64,000 nt of DNA from Butyrivibrio sp. NC2007 (GCF_000421405.1 NZ_ATWY01000019.1:22012-86011); one strand, 5' to 3'; shown: positions 1 through 8,427, numbered from the stretch's first letter. The notes: generated by a model from the letters alone, not told the origin. Made by a program: numbers and translations.

Positions 1-315
1 TTTAACCTGCTCGATGGCAACTTTCCTAACTAAACCCTTCCTTATTGAAAAGAATGCTTTCAGTATCTCATCCGTCTCTATTTTCCTTTCCATGCGTTCC
101 TTATCATCCTGTCCGAAGATAATCCAGTCAGCTGACACGTCAAAGAGCTCAGCATACTCTCTTATCATTGTTGGAGACAGTGTCCTTTTCTCCATCTCCA
201 ACTCCGATACAGCGCTTCGGCTTCCAAGGTGAAGCTTTCTTGCCAGTTCCTCCTGGCTCATGTTGCTCCTTGTTCTAAGCAGTCTCAGTCTTTCTCCGAT
301 GTTCTTTATTTCCAT
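1..315 (-). CDS. XRE-family HTH transcriptional regulator (3' end outside window)
   Basis: The gene reads off the left edge, so only the first 105 residues are visible. Residues about 5-60 form a Cro/C1-type helix-turn-helix (RLRLLRTRSNMSQEELARKL followed by a recognition helix with GSRSAVSELE), which binds operator DNA. ATG at 315 is preceded by AAGGAG at good spacing. An upstream ATG at 320 runs into a stop at once. The downstream part (MERKIETDEILKAFFSIRKG) may be a dimerisation or sensing region. Nested inverted repeats at 331-495 lie directly upstream and could be its own operators. The regulated genes are unknown. Confidence 0.85.
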   Translation of the reverse strand, partial: MEIKNIGERLRLLRTRSNMSQEELARKLHLGSRSAVSELEMEKRTLSPTMIREYAELFDVSADWIIFGQDDKERMERKIETDEILKAFFSIRKGLVRKVAIEQVK

Positions 316-330
316 TTCATTCTCCTTTTC

Positions 331-495
331 CGGAGTCTGAAAACGGAAACACGACCTGCCTAGAGCTATTCAGTTTGCATCAAAAAAGAAGCCTGCAAAA
401 CGGTAATGAAACAAAACCATAATAGTTATGGTCACATCTCCGTTTTGCAGACTCCTTGGTGCTATTTTTATTTTCAGCATATACAGCTCTAGGCA
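331..495. repeat. Nested inverted repeats upstream of the XRE regulator
   Basis: Three arm pairs are nested: TGCCTAGAGCT (357-367) with its complement at 485-495, CTGCAAAACGG (393-403) with its complement at 440-450, and ACCATAA (416-422) with TTATGGT (426-432). A related word, GGAGTCTGAAAACGGAA, starts at 331 and matches the complement of 438-456 almost exactly. The block could be regulator operators, a small MITE-like element, or a structured leader. The rest of 496-688 holds no gene I can support. Confidence 0.5.
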
Positions 496-688
496 AACTC
501 TTGGCACATGAGCGGGGCTCGTTCGACTTACGCCTCCTCCTTTGGTTTCTATTTACATATAGAAGAACCCCACATTATTCTTTGCTGCGATTCAGCCCTT
601 CGTTCACATATACCTCAAACTATTCAGTTTTCAAACTTACAGCAACAGCCCGATATCTTCCCCATGATGTCTGAGCTCAAAGCCAATA

Positions 689-937
689 CTATAACCTACT
701 GATATTTCGCGTTGCTACTTCCCTGCATTCCCTGGCATATTTGTTCCTCATTAGAATAGCTTCCTTAATATCTTCCTCAGATGCCGGATAAGCGGAGTAG
801 CCTCTGTTCTTAACACTTACCCTAAGCCACTCCCCGCAATTTGGACATTGCAGGCATCCCTTGACAACCTCAACATGCATCATGACGTAGCCACAGTTTG
901 TGCATCCCCCATGAACTAACGTTTTTTCTGAATTCAT
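689..937 (-). CDS. Small zinc-ribbon protein
   Basis: An 82-residue protein with two CxxC knuckles (CTNC and CPNC), separated by about 15 residues, that would bind one zinc ion. The C-terminal half is helical and charged. The start at 937 is chosen because AAAGGAG lies about ten bases upstream. An in-frame ATG at 961 has no ribosome binding site. No family-specific function is recognisable. It may be a small DNA- or RNA-associated zinc protein. It stands alone between the XRE gene and the next hypothetical gene. Confidence 0.6.
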   Translation of the reverse strand: MNSEKTLVHGGCTNCGYVMMHVEVVKGCLQCPNCGEWLRVSVKNRGYSAYPASEEDIKEAILMRNKYARECREVATRNISRL

Positions 938-1104
938 ATAATACTCACTCCTTTCATACAACAGTGCATATTATATGTAGAAAAAACTAATACGTCAGCA
1001 CGAAAAAATTTGAACAGTTTAGGAACAACAATAGAACAGCCACAGAACACTTCCCGTACAACTTCATCAAGCATAGTGCCTCAATTCCAGAATTCATGCC
1101 GCTT

Positions 1105-1725
1105 TCAGTCTTCTTTAATTCCGCACACATTGTCATCATCTTCTTCATTCTCATCATGTTCATCATCATCATTATCCAGTTTCACTATACCTGCGATGAT
1201 GTCTTCCTGCTCTCGTCGAGAAGCATATATCCAAATGAAAAGCCCAAACAGCTTGATAGCTTCTCTTTTCCTATAATCAATCACATCATCCGAAACGTTT
1301 ACTTCATCAGCAAGCTGCTCATTAGTCATAGGATCGTCATCTGTGAAATATGCGCTCCAAAGAATCTTTTTATACAGTTCTCCCTTATAGCTGAAATCCG
1401 CAACCATATCCAACAGCCCAATCAACTTATCCCAAAGCCACGGCGCCCTTACAGCCTTATACACAAAAGTCGTCTGTGCCTCATTATGCTTTTTCCTATC
1501 CTTCTTCATCAACTTGAGGAATTCTCTTCTCAACTCCTGCTTATTTTTCAGAATCTCTTTTTCAGTCATTGGCGGCAGTTGTAACATTAATGGATTAAAT
1601 GATTTTCTACGATCCTTATATTCTTCTAACATTTTCCTCGTCATATCAAGTACCACTGCCGGATCCAATCCAAAGCTTTTTATGTAAAAATCGATGCGTT
1701 GTTCCAATGTTGTCCTCCTCGGCAT
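1105..1725 (-). CDS. Hypothetical protein with a probable C-terminal HTH and acidic tail
   Basis: A 206-residue charged protein. Residues about 135-175 (MTNEQLADEVNVSDDVIDYR and the helix after it) look like a sigma-70 region 4 or ArpU/RinA-style helix-turn-helix. The last 25 residues are almost all Asp and Glu. ATG is preceded by GGAGG seven bases upstream. The acidic tail could mimic DNA or act as an anti-DNA segment, but this is a guess. It lies downstream of a second XRE gene that has its own terminator, so it is probably transcribed separately. Confidence 0.6.
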   Translation of the reverse strand: MPRRTTLEQRIDFYIKSFGLDPAVVLDMTRKMLEEYKDRRKSFNPLMLQLPPMTEKEILKNKQELRREFLKLMKKDRKKHNEAQTTFVYKAVRAPWLWDKLIGLLDMVADFSYKGELYKKILWSAYFTDDDPMTNEQLADEVNVSDDVIDYRKREAIKLFGLFIWIYASRREQEDIIAGIVKLDNDDDEHDENEEDDDNVCGIKED

Positions 1726-1746
1726 TTTATTTCCTCCATATCCTCA

Positions 1747-1784
1747 TAAAAAAACAGGGTGACTGGTCATTCCCAATCACCCTG
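1747..1784 (-). terminator. Rho-independent terminator of the XRE gene at 1802
   Basis: On the minus strand a stem CAGGGTGATTGG / CCAGTCACCCTG (one mismatch) is followed by a run of seven T. It sits just after the stop of the XRE gene and upstream of the 1725 start. Confidence 0.85.
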
Positions 1785-1801
1785 CGGCATTAGCTTTTTG
1801 T

Positions 1802-2197
1802 TTATTCAGGCTTTTTCTGTTTTGAGACATGCAATTTTTGTTCAAGAGATTCTCTTGCATCATTTTCAGATGCCACCACCAAACCTTCAAGATAGCCCTC
1901 AGCAGCTTTCCTATTTGCTGCACTCAGCTTACGTAAATAAGCCACAATTCTCGCTTCCTGTGGTGTTAAAGGCATATTCTCGGAAGTGCTCATATCAAAA
2001 GAACTAAAATCTCCAAAAGTCATCCCAAAAGCCGCACAGATACTGTTCATCAATTCCATTTTAGGGAATGTATCTCTTTTAAAAATATCTGTTATTGTAG
2101 TAGTTGTTACGCCTGCCTCTTTTGCCAGCCTGTAATATGTCCACTTACGATCATCCAACAGCATCTGAATCCTGTTTTGCACTTCTCCTACCGTCAC
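1802..2197 (-). CDS. XRE-family HTH transcriptional regulator
   Basis: The protein has 131 residues if it starts at GTG 2197, which has AAAGGAG eight bases upstream. An in-frame GTG at 2230 has no such site. Residues about 5-60 form a Cro/C1-type HTH (YRLAKEAGVTTTTITDIFKR). The rest is a helical tail with a Lys-rich end (SKQKKPE). It is likely a stand-alone DNA-binding regulator with its own terminator. Its target is unknown. Confidence 0.85.
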   Translation of the reverse strand: MTVGEVQNRIQMLLDDRKWTYYRLAKEAGVTTTTITDIFKRDTFPKMELMNSICAAFGMTFGDFSSFDMSTSENMPLTPQEARIVAYLRKLSAANRKAAEGYLEGLVVASENDARESLEQKLHVSKQKKPE

Positions 2198-2317
2198 GGA
2201 TTTATCTCCTTTCCAAACGAAAGCGATCACTCCATTATTGTAGAAGAATGGTCGTGCTCAAAAAATCAGCCAGTGTCTACTAATAGTCGTTCATAGCGTA
2301 CTATCCTATAAAATGGG

Positions 2318-2341
2318 AAAAGACCTCAAACGAGGTCTTTT
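2318..2341 (-). terminator. Terminator hairpin after the 2374 gene
   Basis: A perfect 10-bp stem AAAAGACCTC / GAGGTCTTTT with a 4-base loop. The stem ends in T on both strands, so it could work in either direction. It closes the 4157-2374 gene run. Confidence 0.8.
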
Positions 2342-2373
2342 CTGAAACTACTACATGAATTTTTTATTAAATA

Positions 2374-2754
2374 TTATTGCGATTCATCATTAGTTACTTC
2401 AGTTTTCTTCTTTCCTGTGACAATTGCTATTACTGCAACTGCGGCGTTAATCAGGCACCATCCTGACCATATTACCAAATCGCTATAATTACCATGTCCG
2501 GCAAACCCTATCAGAGCTGCAAGTCCAAAGATAATAATAAGTGCTATATTGCCACCTTTTCCGGCACTCTTTCTTGTAGCGATAGAAACAATTCCGCCAG
2601 CAAGCATCAGGATAGCAACTATGATTCCGGCAGATCCCGACGAACCTCCATTCTCCTCAAGCGCATTTACCACACCTGCTGCACATGACCGGAATGCCAC
2701 AATTATAAAGAATACAATTGTCAAAATGCCTGCCACCAACTTCCAAATTTTCAT
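2374..2754 (-). CDS. Small membrane protein, hypothetical
   Basis: A 126-residue protein with about four hydrophobic segments, near residues 5-28, 42-60, 68-85 and 92-112, separated by short polar turns, and a charged Lys/Glu tail. It looks like an integral membrane protein with no catalytic motif that I recognise. AAAAGGAG precedes the ATG. It follows the 2776 gene by 21 bases and is probably co-transcribed with it and the VanZ-like gene. Confidence 0.65.
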   Translation of the reverse strand: MKIWKLVAGILTIVFFIIVAFRSCAAGVVNALEENGGSSGSAGIIVAILMLAGGIVSIATRKSAGKGGNIALIIIFGLAALIGFAGHGNYSDLVIWSGWCLINAAVAVIAIVTGKKKTEVTNDESQ

Positions 2755-2775
2755 AAATCCTATTCTCCTTTTACT

Positions 2776-3732
2776 TTAGAACTTAATTGTTATAACATCT
2801 GAATCAAAAACAGTTTCCCAGGATTTCAGGTCAAAGATATGGAAGAACAGCTCAACGTCAGTTATGTCCGTGATGCCATTCTCTTCCAGGCTTGAGCTGA
2901 AGAATGTTACCGCACTTATTGCTTTCTTCCCTGCAACTACATCTTCAGACATGGAAGAATCTACCATGAATCCATTTACCGATACATCTCTTACCTGGAC
3001 AGTAATGTCCTGATCAGAGTTATTCTCTATGTAAAGGATGACTCCTGGACCGAAGAAAGAATTTTTATCAGAAAGGCCTTTGCCTACAATCTTCACTCCA
3101 TTTGTATCTACCAGGACTTCACCAGAGTCATCGTAATTCTGAACGTACCCTTCTGCGACGGATGTATCAATTTTTATCACATCCGTATCTACTATCTCAT
3201 CCCAGCTCTCTGAATCGAAGATATGGAATAAGAACTCCATGGTAGCAATCTGTTCAATACCACATTCCTTAAGTCCTGACGTCTGGAATGTCAGTCCATC
3301 ATTGGCTTTCTTACCAGCAGCCACATCAGCAGACATCATAGTTTCAACCATGTAGCCATTTACGTTTGCATTACGTGCCTGTACTGTAATTCCCTTAGCA
3401 GAATTGTTTTCAATTAGAAGAGTGAGCTTTGTACCTGCCCACGAATCCTCAATGCCTGTCGCTGTAATCTTGATATCATTGTCATCATAGAGAACCTGCT
3501 CTTCAATTGTTACAGCTGATGCCTCTTCCTTTTTTTCTTCCTGAGCCTGCTCTGCAGCACCTGCTTCTGTACCACCCGCGTCTGTTTCTTTACTTTCTGA
3601 ATCAGAGGACGTTGTGACACTGGATATCTGCTTATCACCATCAGAGCTTGAAGATGAACCACTTCCAATCGCCATGCCTGCAAAAAGCACAAGACAGAGT
3701 AATACAGGTAACCATTTCATTTTGTTTTTCAT
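2776..3732 (-). CDS. Secreted protein with two homologous beta-rich domains
   Basis: A 318-residue protein with an N-terminal signal segment (LPVLLCLVLFAG), then a Ser/Asp/Glu-rich linker and two repeats of about 100 residues (roughly 80-195 and 205-318). Both repeats share the pattern LxIENNS, ITVQxRxxxVNGxMV, a DVxAGKKA turn and a LFHIFDxxSW end. This is typical of extracellular lipoprotein-like domains in Clostridia, but the usual lipobox Cys is absent (AIGSGSSS), so it may be released rather than lipid-anchored. It overlaps the VanZ-like gene by ATGA. The function is unknown. Confidence 0.7.
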   Translation of the reverse strand: MKNKMKWLPVLLCLVLFAGMAIGSGSSSSSDGDKQISSVTTSSDSESKETDAGGTEAGAAEQAQEEKKEEASAVTIEEQVLYDDNDIKITATGIEDSWAGTKLTLLIENNSAKGITVQARNANVNGYMVETMMSADVAAGKKANDGLTFQTSGLKECGIEQIATMEFLFHIFDSESWDEIVDTDVIKIDTSVAEGYVQNYDDSGEVLVDTNGVKIVGKGLSDKNSFFGPGVILYIENNSDQDITVQVRDVSVNGFMVDSSMSEDVVAGKKAISAVTFFSSSLEENGITDITDVELFFHIFDLKSWETVFDSDVITIKF

Positions 3733-4157
3733 ATATTGCTTGCCTCCTCATATTGTTTTTTTATAATAAGCGCAGCAATTGCTTCAGCTGTTGCCTCGAC
3801 CAATATATCAATTACATCAAATGTTCCCGGGATTACTGGGGAGAGCTGAATAACCTCCATGACTGCAGAAAACACTACTGCAATCACAAAAGCTGTTTTA
3901 ACTCTTGCTGCATTACTACCTACTGCTAAATACAAAGCAAAAACTAAAGCGTATGCCCAAAGGATATCTGACATGTAATACCTGACGAGCCTGGCAAGAC
4001 CTCCATCGATATTACCTATCCCTGTAAGTATGGCCATTCCCCAAATTGACCTGACTGCCTCCACGAAAATCACATCCGTAGATGTGAACCAATAGATCAC
4101 TGCCCCAACAAGCAGTGGAAAGATAATGTTAAAAATACAAAATGTTTTTTTCTTCAT
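3729..4157 (-). CDS. VanZ-like / DUF2809-type membrane protein
   Basis: A 142-residue protein with four to five membrane segments. The block RYYMSDILWAYALVFALYL and the later FSAVMEVIQL...GTFDVIDILV match the VanZ/DUF2809 family, whose members are small envelope proteins sometimes linked to glycopeptide or lipoglycopeptide tolerance. It lies upstream of and overlaps the secreted-repeat gene by four bases, which implies translational coupling. An inverted repeat at 4207-4233 next to a TATAAT suggests repressor control. Confidence 0.7.
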   Translation of the reverse strand: MKKKTFCIFNIIFPLLVGAVIYWFTSTDVIFVEAVRSIWGMAILTGIGNIDGGLARLVRYYMSDILWAYALVFALYLAVGSNAARVKTAFVIAVVFSAVMEVIQLSPVIPGTFDVIDILVEATAEAIAALIIKKQYEEASNI

Positions 4158-4206
4158 ATGATGCCTGCTTTCTTATTGAAAAACACGGCATATAATCCGT
4201 ATCAAT

Positions 4207-4248
4207 GTTACGTTTTAAACAAAATAACGTAACCTTTAAATCATTATA
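4207..4248 (-). promoter_or_regulatory. Promoter -10 with an inverted-repeat operator
   Basis: On the minus strand TATAAT (4243-4248) is followed by GTTACGTT (arm at 4226-4233) and AACGTAAC (arm at 4207-4214), an 8-bp inverted repeat that would straddle the transcription start of the 4157 gene. The half-site GTTACG also occurs in the repeat at 29069-29106. No clear -35 was seen. Confidence 0.5.
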
Positions 4249-4265
4249 ACAAGGAGTTTTTCTCT

Positions 4266-4293
4266 CCGTTGCCCCTGTTACGGTGGCAATTTT
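4266..4293 (-). repeat. Copy A of a 28-bp hairpin element flanking the HTH/kinase pair
   Basis: The sequence CCGTTGCCCCTGTTACGGTG continues to GCAATTTT. It is nearly identical to the terminator-like element at 5933-5963. It lies just past the stop of the minus-strand HTH gene and could terminate it weakly, with TTGCC/GGCAA pairing. Confidence 0.5.
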
Positions 4294-4299
4294 CAATAA

Positions 4300-4761
4300 T
4301 TATTCCTGTACTCCACTTGTCCTTAAAGGCAAGTATCCATGCTCCTTAAGAAGTCCATTCACATCAATGATGCTTCCTGGTCTTTCATTGAAAACAATCA
4401 TGATCAGTGCATCTCTCTCATCCTTGGCATAGAGCTCGGACATTCCATATTTCTTCAGTGCCCTCTGTGTTTCAGAAAGAGTAAATTCTGCAGCATAGCA
4501 AAGCCTTAAAATTACATCTCTCTGCTTAGTATGCTTTTCACCGGAAAGGAGCTTATAACCATATCGCTCCGGTACATCGGCGTTAAGGAATACTGTCTGC
4601 TGCGATATTCCTTTTTGAGCCATCAACCCCTTAACATATGTGGAGAACGAATTTGAAGCTGAGAGCATACTGTCCCTGTTATCCTCCACAAAACTGTCAT
4701 AGTCTGACAGATGTGTTTTTCCTAAAACCTTCTCAAGTTCTTTAGTCTCTTTTTCCTGCAT
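4300..4761 (-). CDS. HTH protein divergent from a Ser/Thr kinase
   Basis: The protein has 153 residues when started at ATG 4761, which has GGAGG five bases upstream. The middle (about 40-100) is a Cro-like helix-turn-helix of the type found at the end of the macro-domain protein at 25015: FSTYVKGLMAQKGISQQTVF, then YGYKLLSGEKHTKQRDVILR. It is followed by a helical domain that ends in LLKEHGYLPL. Both proteins share the order HTH, ALxxxLxxxEAxxxL-type helix and tail. It is divergent from the kinase with about 60 bases between starts, so it may be the kinase's substrate or partner regulator. Confidence 0.65.
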   Translation of the reverse strand: MQEKETKELEKVLGKTHLSDYDSFVEDNRDSMLSASNSFSTYVKGLMAQKGISQQTVFLNADVPERYGYKLLSGEKHTKQRDVILRLCYAAEFTLSETQRALKKYGMSELYAKDERDALIMIVFNERPGSIIDVNGLLKEHGYLPLRTSGVQE

Positions 4762-4823
4762 ATGAACCTCCAAACAGTGATAAAATATAAGCATCAACAG
4801 TTGTTCCGAAAGGGGATGTATTA

Positions 4824-5909
4824 GTGGATCTTGAACAGCGCCTTTCAATTTCATATTACAAAGTGGTGGCCACCATCAATGAGCCTCATAAGATCTACCT
4901 TGTCCAACATCAGGACACAGGTAAATTTTTTGTAAAAAAAGTACTGGATGTATATTCAATAGATGTATATAAATACCTAAAGGAAAACCCGATAGTCGGA
5001 ATTCCACAGGTAATCGATTATTTCGAAGATAATGGCACTCTTACCGTGATTGAAGCATTTGCTCCCGGAACAACGCTTAAGGAAATCATTGAATCGGGAA
5101 AACTATCCACAGAGCAAATAGGTCATTATATGATCAACCTCTGTGATATTCTGGAAAAGTTGCATTCTCACAATCCACCTCTGATACACAGAGATATCAA
5201 GCCATCAAACATCATAATCACTCATTACGATAATGTGATGCTTCTGGACTTCAACGCCGCAAAATACAGATCTTCTGATCAAGACCGCAGTTCAGATACA
5301 GTACTACTTGGCACTCAGGGGTATGCTGCACCTGAGCAATATGGTTTTGGTGAGTCCTCACCACAAACAGATATATACTCACTTGGTATTATCCTTAAAG
5401 AAGCCTCTGAATCTCTTGCAATTAACACCCACAAGTTTGATTCCATAATCAGCAAGTGTACTCAGATGGATCCGTCCAGACGTTTTCATTCTGTAAAAGA
5501 GCTAAAGGTTGCTCTCATGAAAGCTCTGGGCAATGACCTATCATCAGAAGCTGAACAAGTATCTCTGACATCAGTCCTTCCGCCAGGATTCAGAACCATG
5601 ACTCCCGGCAAGATGATAGTGGCAATTCCGGTCTATATAATGGTCTTCTGGCTGTGCTTGTCATTAGAAGTAAAAAACACGTTTGGACCGGCACTATGGC
5701 TTGAACGGATATTCCTCCTACTGATCATGCTCGGTGACATTCTAATCGGCTACAACTACCTGGGAATACAGAAGATATTCCCACCCTGCAGGAACAGCAA
5801 CAAATTCATACGCGCAATCGGCGCTGCAGGTCTAATAGCCATTTACACTATTGCCATGTTTTTTCTACTGATGTTCCTGGAAATAATCATTTTCCATCCC
5901 GGTAGTTGA
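4824..5909 (+). CDS. Membrane-anchored Ser/Thr protein kinase
   Basis: A 361-residue protein. The kinase domain spans about 12-235 with the catalytic loop HRDIKPSN (122-129), the metal loop DFN (142-144, in place of the usual DFG) and APEQYG (169-174). A glycine-rich loop is not evident. A candidate ATP lysine lies near 38. Three membrane segments follow at about 262-282, 290-315 and 330-355, so the kinase domain is cytosolic at the N-terminus. The start is GTG with AAGGGG upstream. It could phosphorylate the divergent HTH protein (inference). The terminator at 5935 ends the unit. Confidence 0.85.
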   Translation: MDLEQRLSISYYKVVATINEPHKIYLVQHQDTGKFFVKKVLDVYSIDVYKYLKENPIVGIPQVIDYFEDNGTLTVIEAFAPGTTLKEIIESGKLSTEQIGHYMINLCDILEKLHSHNPPLIHRDIKPSNIIITHYDNVMLLDFNAAKYRSSDQDRSSDTVLLGTQGYAAPEQYGFGESSPQTDIYSLGIILKEASESLAINTHKFDSIISKCTQMDPSRRFHSVKELKVALMKALGNDLSSEAEQVSLTSVLPPGFRTMTPGKMIVAIPVYIMVFWLCLSLEVKNTFGPALWLERIFLLLIMLGDILIGYNYLGIQKIFPPCRNSNKFIRAIGAAGLIAIYTIAMFFLLMFLEIIIFHPGS

Positions 5910-5934
5910 AATATATCACAAAGCGTTTACGTCC

Positions 5935-5963
5935 GTTGCCACTGTAGCGGTGGCAACTTTTTT
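5935..5963 (+). terminator. Terminator of the kinase gene (copy B of the 28-bp element)
   Basis: The stem GTTGCCAC / GTGGCAAC has a 7-base loop followed by TTTTTT. The full word from 5933 matches the element at 4266. From there to 6136 I see no gene. Confidence 0.8.
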
Positions 5964-6136
5964 ACTATAAAGCAAAAAGGAAGATAGCTACTGCCATCTC
6001 CCCATCTATATGTCACCCAACAAATAACTTCATATGCAGCTCATCTGCATCTGATGACTATATCCTAGCGCACAAGGTGTCCAATAACTACGCCTAGGTT
6101 GTCGAACTTGCGTTTGTCATCTTCCTATGGCCATCA

Positions 6137-6171
6137 CAAAAAAGGTGCCCTAAACTCTATGTTAGGGCACC
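6137..6171 (-). terminator. Terminator of the GGDEF-EAL gene
   Basis: On the minus strand the perfect 10-bp stem GGTGCCCTAA / TTAGGGCACC is followed by TTTTTT. Confidence 0.85.
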
Positions 6172-6204
6172 AATTTTACTTTTGCCTGTTAAGCCATTCG
6201 TACA

Positions 6205-8427
6205 TTATTTCAAATCTGATTTCTTTTCAAATCCATCAAGTTTCTCAAACTCATCTACCGGCATGGGCTTGTAGAAGTAATACCCCTGCATTTCCTCACA
6301 TCCAATGCTTCCTAGGAAATCTGCCTGTTCCAATGTCTCCACACCCTCTGCAATGAGGGAGGTTCCAATAGCTTGGAGCATCTGAACCATGTAGCTAAGT
6401 ATCGTCCGCCCCATCTTTTGATCTCCAGAGCCTGTGATGAATCGAAGATCAAGCTTAATTCGATCTAAAACTACTTCTTTTAACATATTTAGTGATGAGT
6501 ATCCGCTACCGAAATCGTCCATCTCAACTTCAAAGCCAGCCTCACGAAGCTTAGTGGTGGTCTTTATGATGACATCTGAGTTCTCAACATATGCGCTTTC
6601 CGTTATCTCAATACGAAGTTGACCAGGCGATAGGTTATAGAACTCTTTTAAAGTATTAAAATGCTCTGCCACATCGGGGTTCTTTACAATATCTTGTCTT
6701 GAAAGGTTTACAGACACACAAATATCTCTACCCTGTTCATTCCAACGTCTTAAGTCTTTGCATACAGTGTCCCACACATGACAATCAAGATCGTAGATGA
6801 GCCCTGCCTCCTCAAGAATAGGAATAAATTCTCCAGGAGAAATATTCCCACTCTTTTTACTGTTCCACCGGCAAAGAGCCTCTGCACCAGTTATCTTTCC
6901 TGTCTTATAGTTTACCTGTGGCTGATACCATACCTGTATTTCCCCTGACTCAACAGCTGCAGGAAGACGGCTTACTATTCCTGCGCTTTGCTTACCTCTG
7001 TCCCACTGCGTTGGATTATAAAACTCAAATCCTTCTTTCTTGGTTTCTCTTACTTTTCTCTCGGCAATACGGGCATAGTCGAGCATCTTATCTACGTTTA
7101 TATCCTTATAGTCATCCGGCATAAGAACATATATGCCGGTGCAGAACCTTACAATGAAGTCTTTGCCGCGATCTTTTAAGTAATTACGGACAGGGGCTAG
7201 AACATATTTTTCATCCTGAAGAATCTGCTCATTGCCACCCATGCAGCGAAGAATTACAAAGCGGTCTCCATCATACCTTCCAATGGCCTCTTTATCCGTA
7301 AGAATTTCAAGACTTCTCTCTGTCCAGAACTTTAGCAGCTCATCTCCCACTTTCCATCCAAAGCTGTCGTTGATAAACTTGAAGTCCTTTATGTTGTTAT
7401 ACGATATCGTATATGCCGTATCTGGGTTATTGATAAGGAGTTCCTCAACCTTTTTCCTGAAACCATTGTGACTAAGTACGCCGGTGAGAGGATCAATATC
7501 CTCCATTAGTCGCATCTTTTCCTTCTGTTCTTCGAAATATGATTTCTGTCTTAAGACAATCATAATAACAAGCGCAATAAAAAGAATAGTCCCGACAATA
7601 AGGAAATACTTATATTGATACAGGTAATCCCAGAAAGAGTACACATATAGATCTCTAGTAGTGTAATCAAGGGCTATAGCCTGCTTTTTGGTTTCAGGAA
7701 TAGCTGTAATTCCTTCATTTATAAGTTCAATGCGTTTTCTTCCCTCTGCGGTATCAAGCGTGCCGGCACGAAAATCCATTGAAAACATGGCAGAAGGCTG
7801 TACTTTAAGATCCTTATAGGATGGTTTTTGAAGCACATAGCTCCAAGTATATGAGTTATGCAAAAGTGCATCTACTTCGTTTTTTCTAAGCGCCTTAATG
7901 CAGTCAGCCATGGAATCGTAAAGGATTATCGTTATTCCAGGGTATAACTGTTTTACAGTTTCTGCGACCCCGCCCTGTGATTTTAACAATCCGATTCTAA
8001 TGGCACTTATGTCAGAAATAGACTGTTTACCAGTATTGACAATGGTAAATGGGGTTTGTATGAGATTTTCTGATACGATGGTTGCGTCCCCAGATGCGCT
8101 TGTAACAGCACTGCCAAAGGGCATAACCAAGTCATACTCAGTATTATCAAGAGCTTCTTTAAGATTAGGTTCACTTATGGCCTTGAATACGACCTCAAAA
8201 CCAGCTTCCTTAGCGGCTGATTTCATGAGATCTACTCCGATTCCTACGATTTCACCGGAATCGCTGTCAATGTAAAACATAGGACATCTGTCTACAGGCA
8301 CACCAATTGTAAATTCGGTAGCTTGGGAATCTGTTGATGCAGAAACAGGCATCAAAAAGATACACATAGAGATTACCAGGAAAAGAACAACTATGCTCAT
8401 AGATTTAAAGATCCACTTTATGTCCAA
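6205..8427 (-). CDS. Membrane GGDEF-EAL protein with extracellular solute-binding sensor
   Basis: A 740-residue protein. A signal/anchor segment (about 8-30) is followed by a type 3 periplasmic-binding-protein domain (about 38-262), a membrane segment (about 272-294), a GGDEF domain (about 310-465) and an EAL domain (about 480-735). The cyclase signature reads YDGDRFV instead of GGDEF, so cyclase activity is probably lost. The phosphodiesterase motifs EAL, NLSR, EITES, DDFGSGYSS and AEGVET are intact, so it should hydrolyse c-di-GMP in response to an external ligand, perhaps an amino acid. It has its own terminator. A c-di-GMP-I riboswitch in this window (19958-20045) could read the same pool. 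Confidence 0.9.
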   Translation of the reverse strand: MDIKWIFKSMSIVVLFLVISMCIFLMPVSASTDSQATEFTIGVPVDRCPMFYIDSDSGEIVGIGVDLMKSAAKEAGFEVVFKAISEPNLKEALDNTEYDLVMPFGSAVTSASGDATIVSENLIQTPFTIVNTGKQSISDISAIRIGLLKSQGGVAETVKQLYPGITIILYDSMADCIKALRKNEVDALLHNSYTWSYVLQKPSYKDLKVQPSAMFSMDFRAGTLDTAEGRKRIELINEGITAIPETKKQAIALDYTTRDLYVYSFWDYLYQYKYFLIVGTILFIALVIMIVLRQKSYFEEQKEKMRLMEDIDPLTGVLSHNGFRKKVEELLINNPDTAYTISYNNIKDFKFINDSFGWKVGDELLKFWTERSLEILTDKEAIGRYDGDRFVILRCMGGNEQILQDEKYVLAPVRNYLKDRGKDFIVRFCTGIYVLMPDDYKDINVDKMLDYARIAERKVRETKKEGFEFYNPTQWDRGKQSAGIVSRLPAAVESGEIQVWYQPQVNYKTGKITGAEALCRWNSKKSGNISPGEFIPILEEAGLIYDLDCHVWDTVCKDLRRWNEQGRDICVSVNLSRQDIVKNPDVAEHFNTLKEFYNLSPGQLRIEITESAYVENSDVIIKTTTKLREAGFEVEMDDFGSGYSSLNMLKEVVLDRIKLDLRFITGSGDQKMGRTILSYMVQMLQAIGTSLIAEGVETLEQADFLGSIGCEEMQGYYFYKPMPVDEFEKLDGFEKKSDLK

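Noticed and set aside
600..680. Resemblance of TTGAAAACTGAATAG on the minus strand to an rRNA spacer
   Set aside because: The short word is common in Firmicutes spacers, but no rRNA or tRNA sequence lies nearby and the rest of the stretch shows no other match.
987..1172. A Met-rich open frame on the minus strand upstream of the zinc-ribbon gene
   Set aside because: It overlaps the acidic end of the 1105 gene in another frame, and its Met codons come from the Asp-rich repeat. No ribosome binding site is present.
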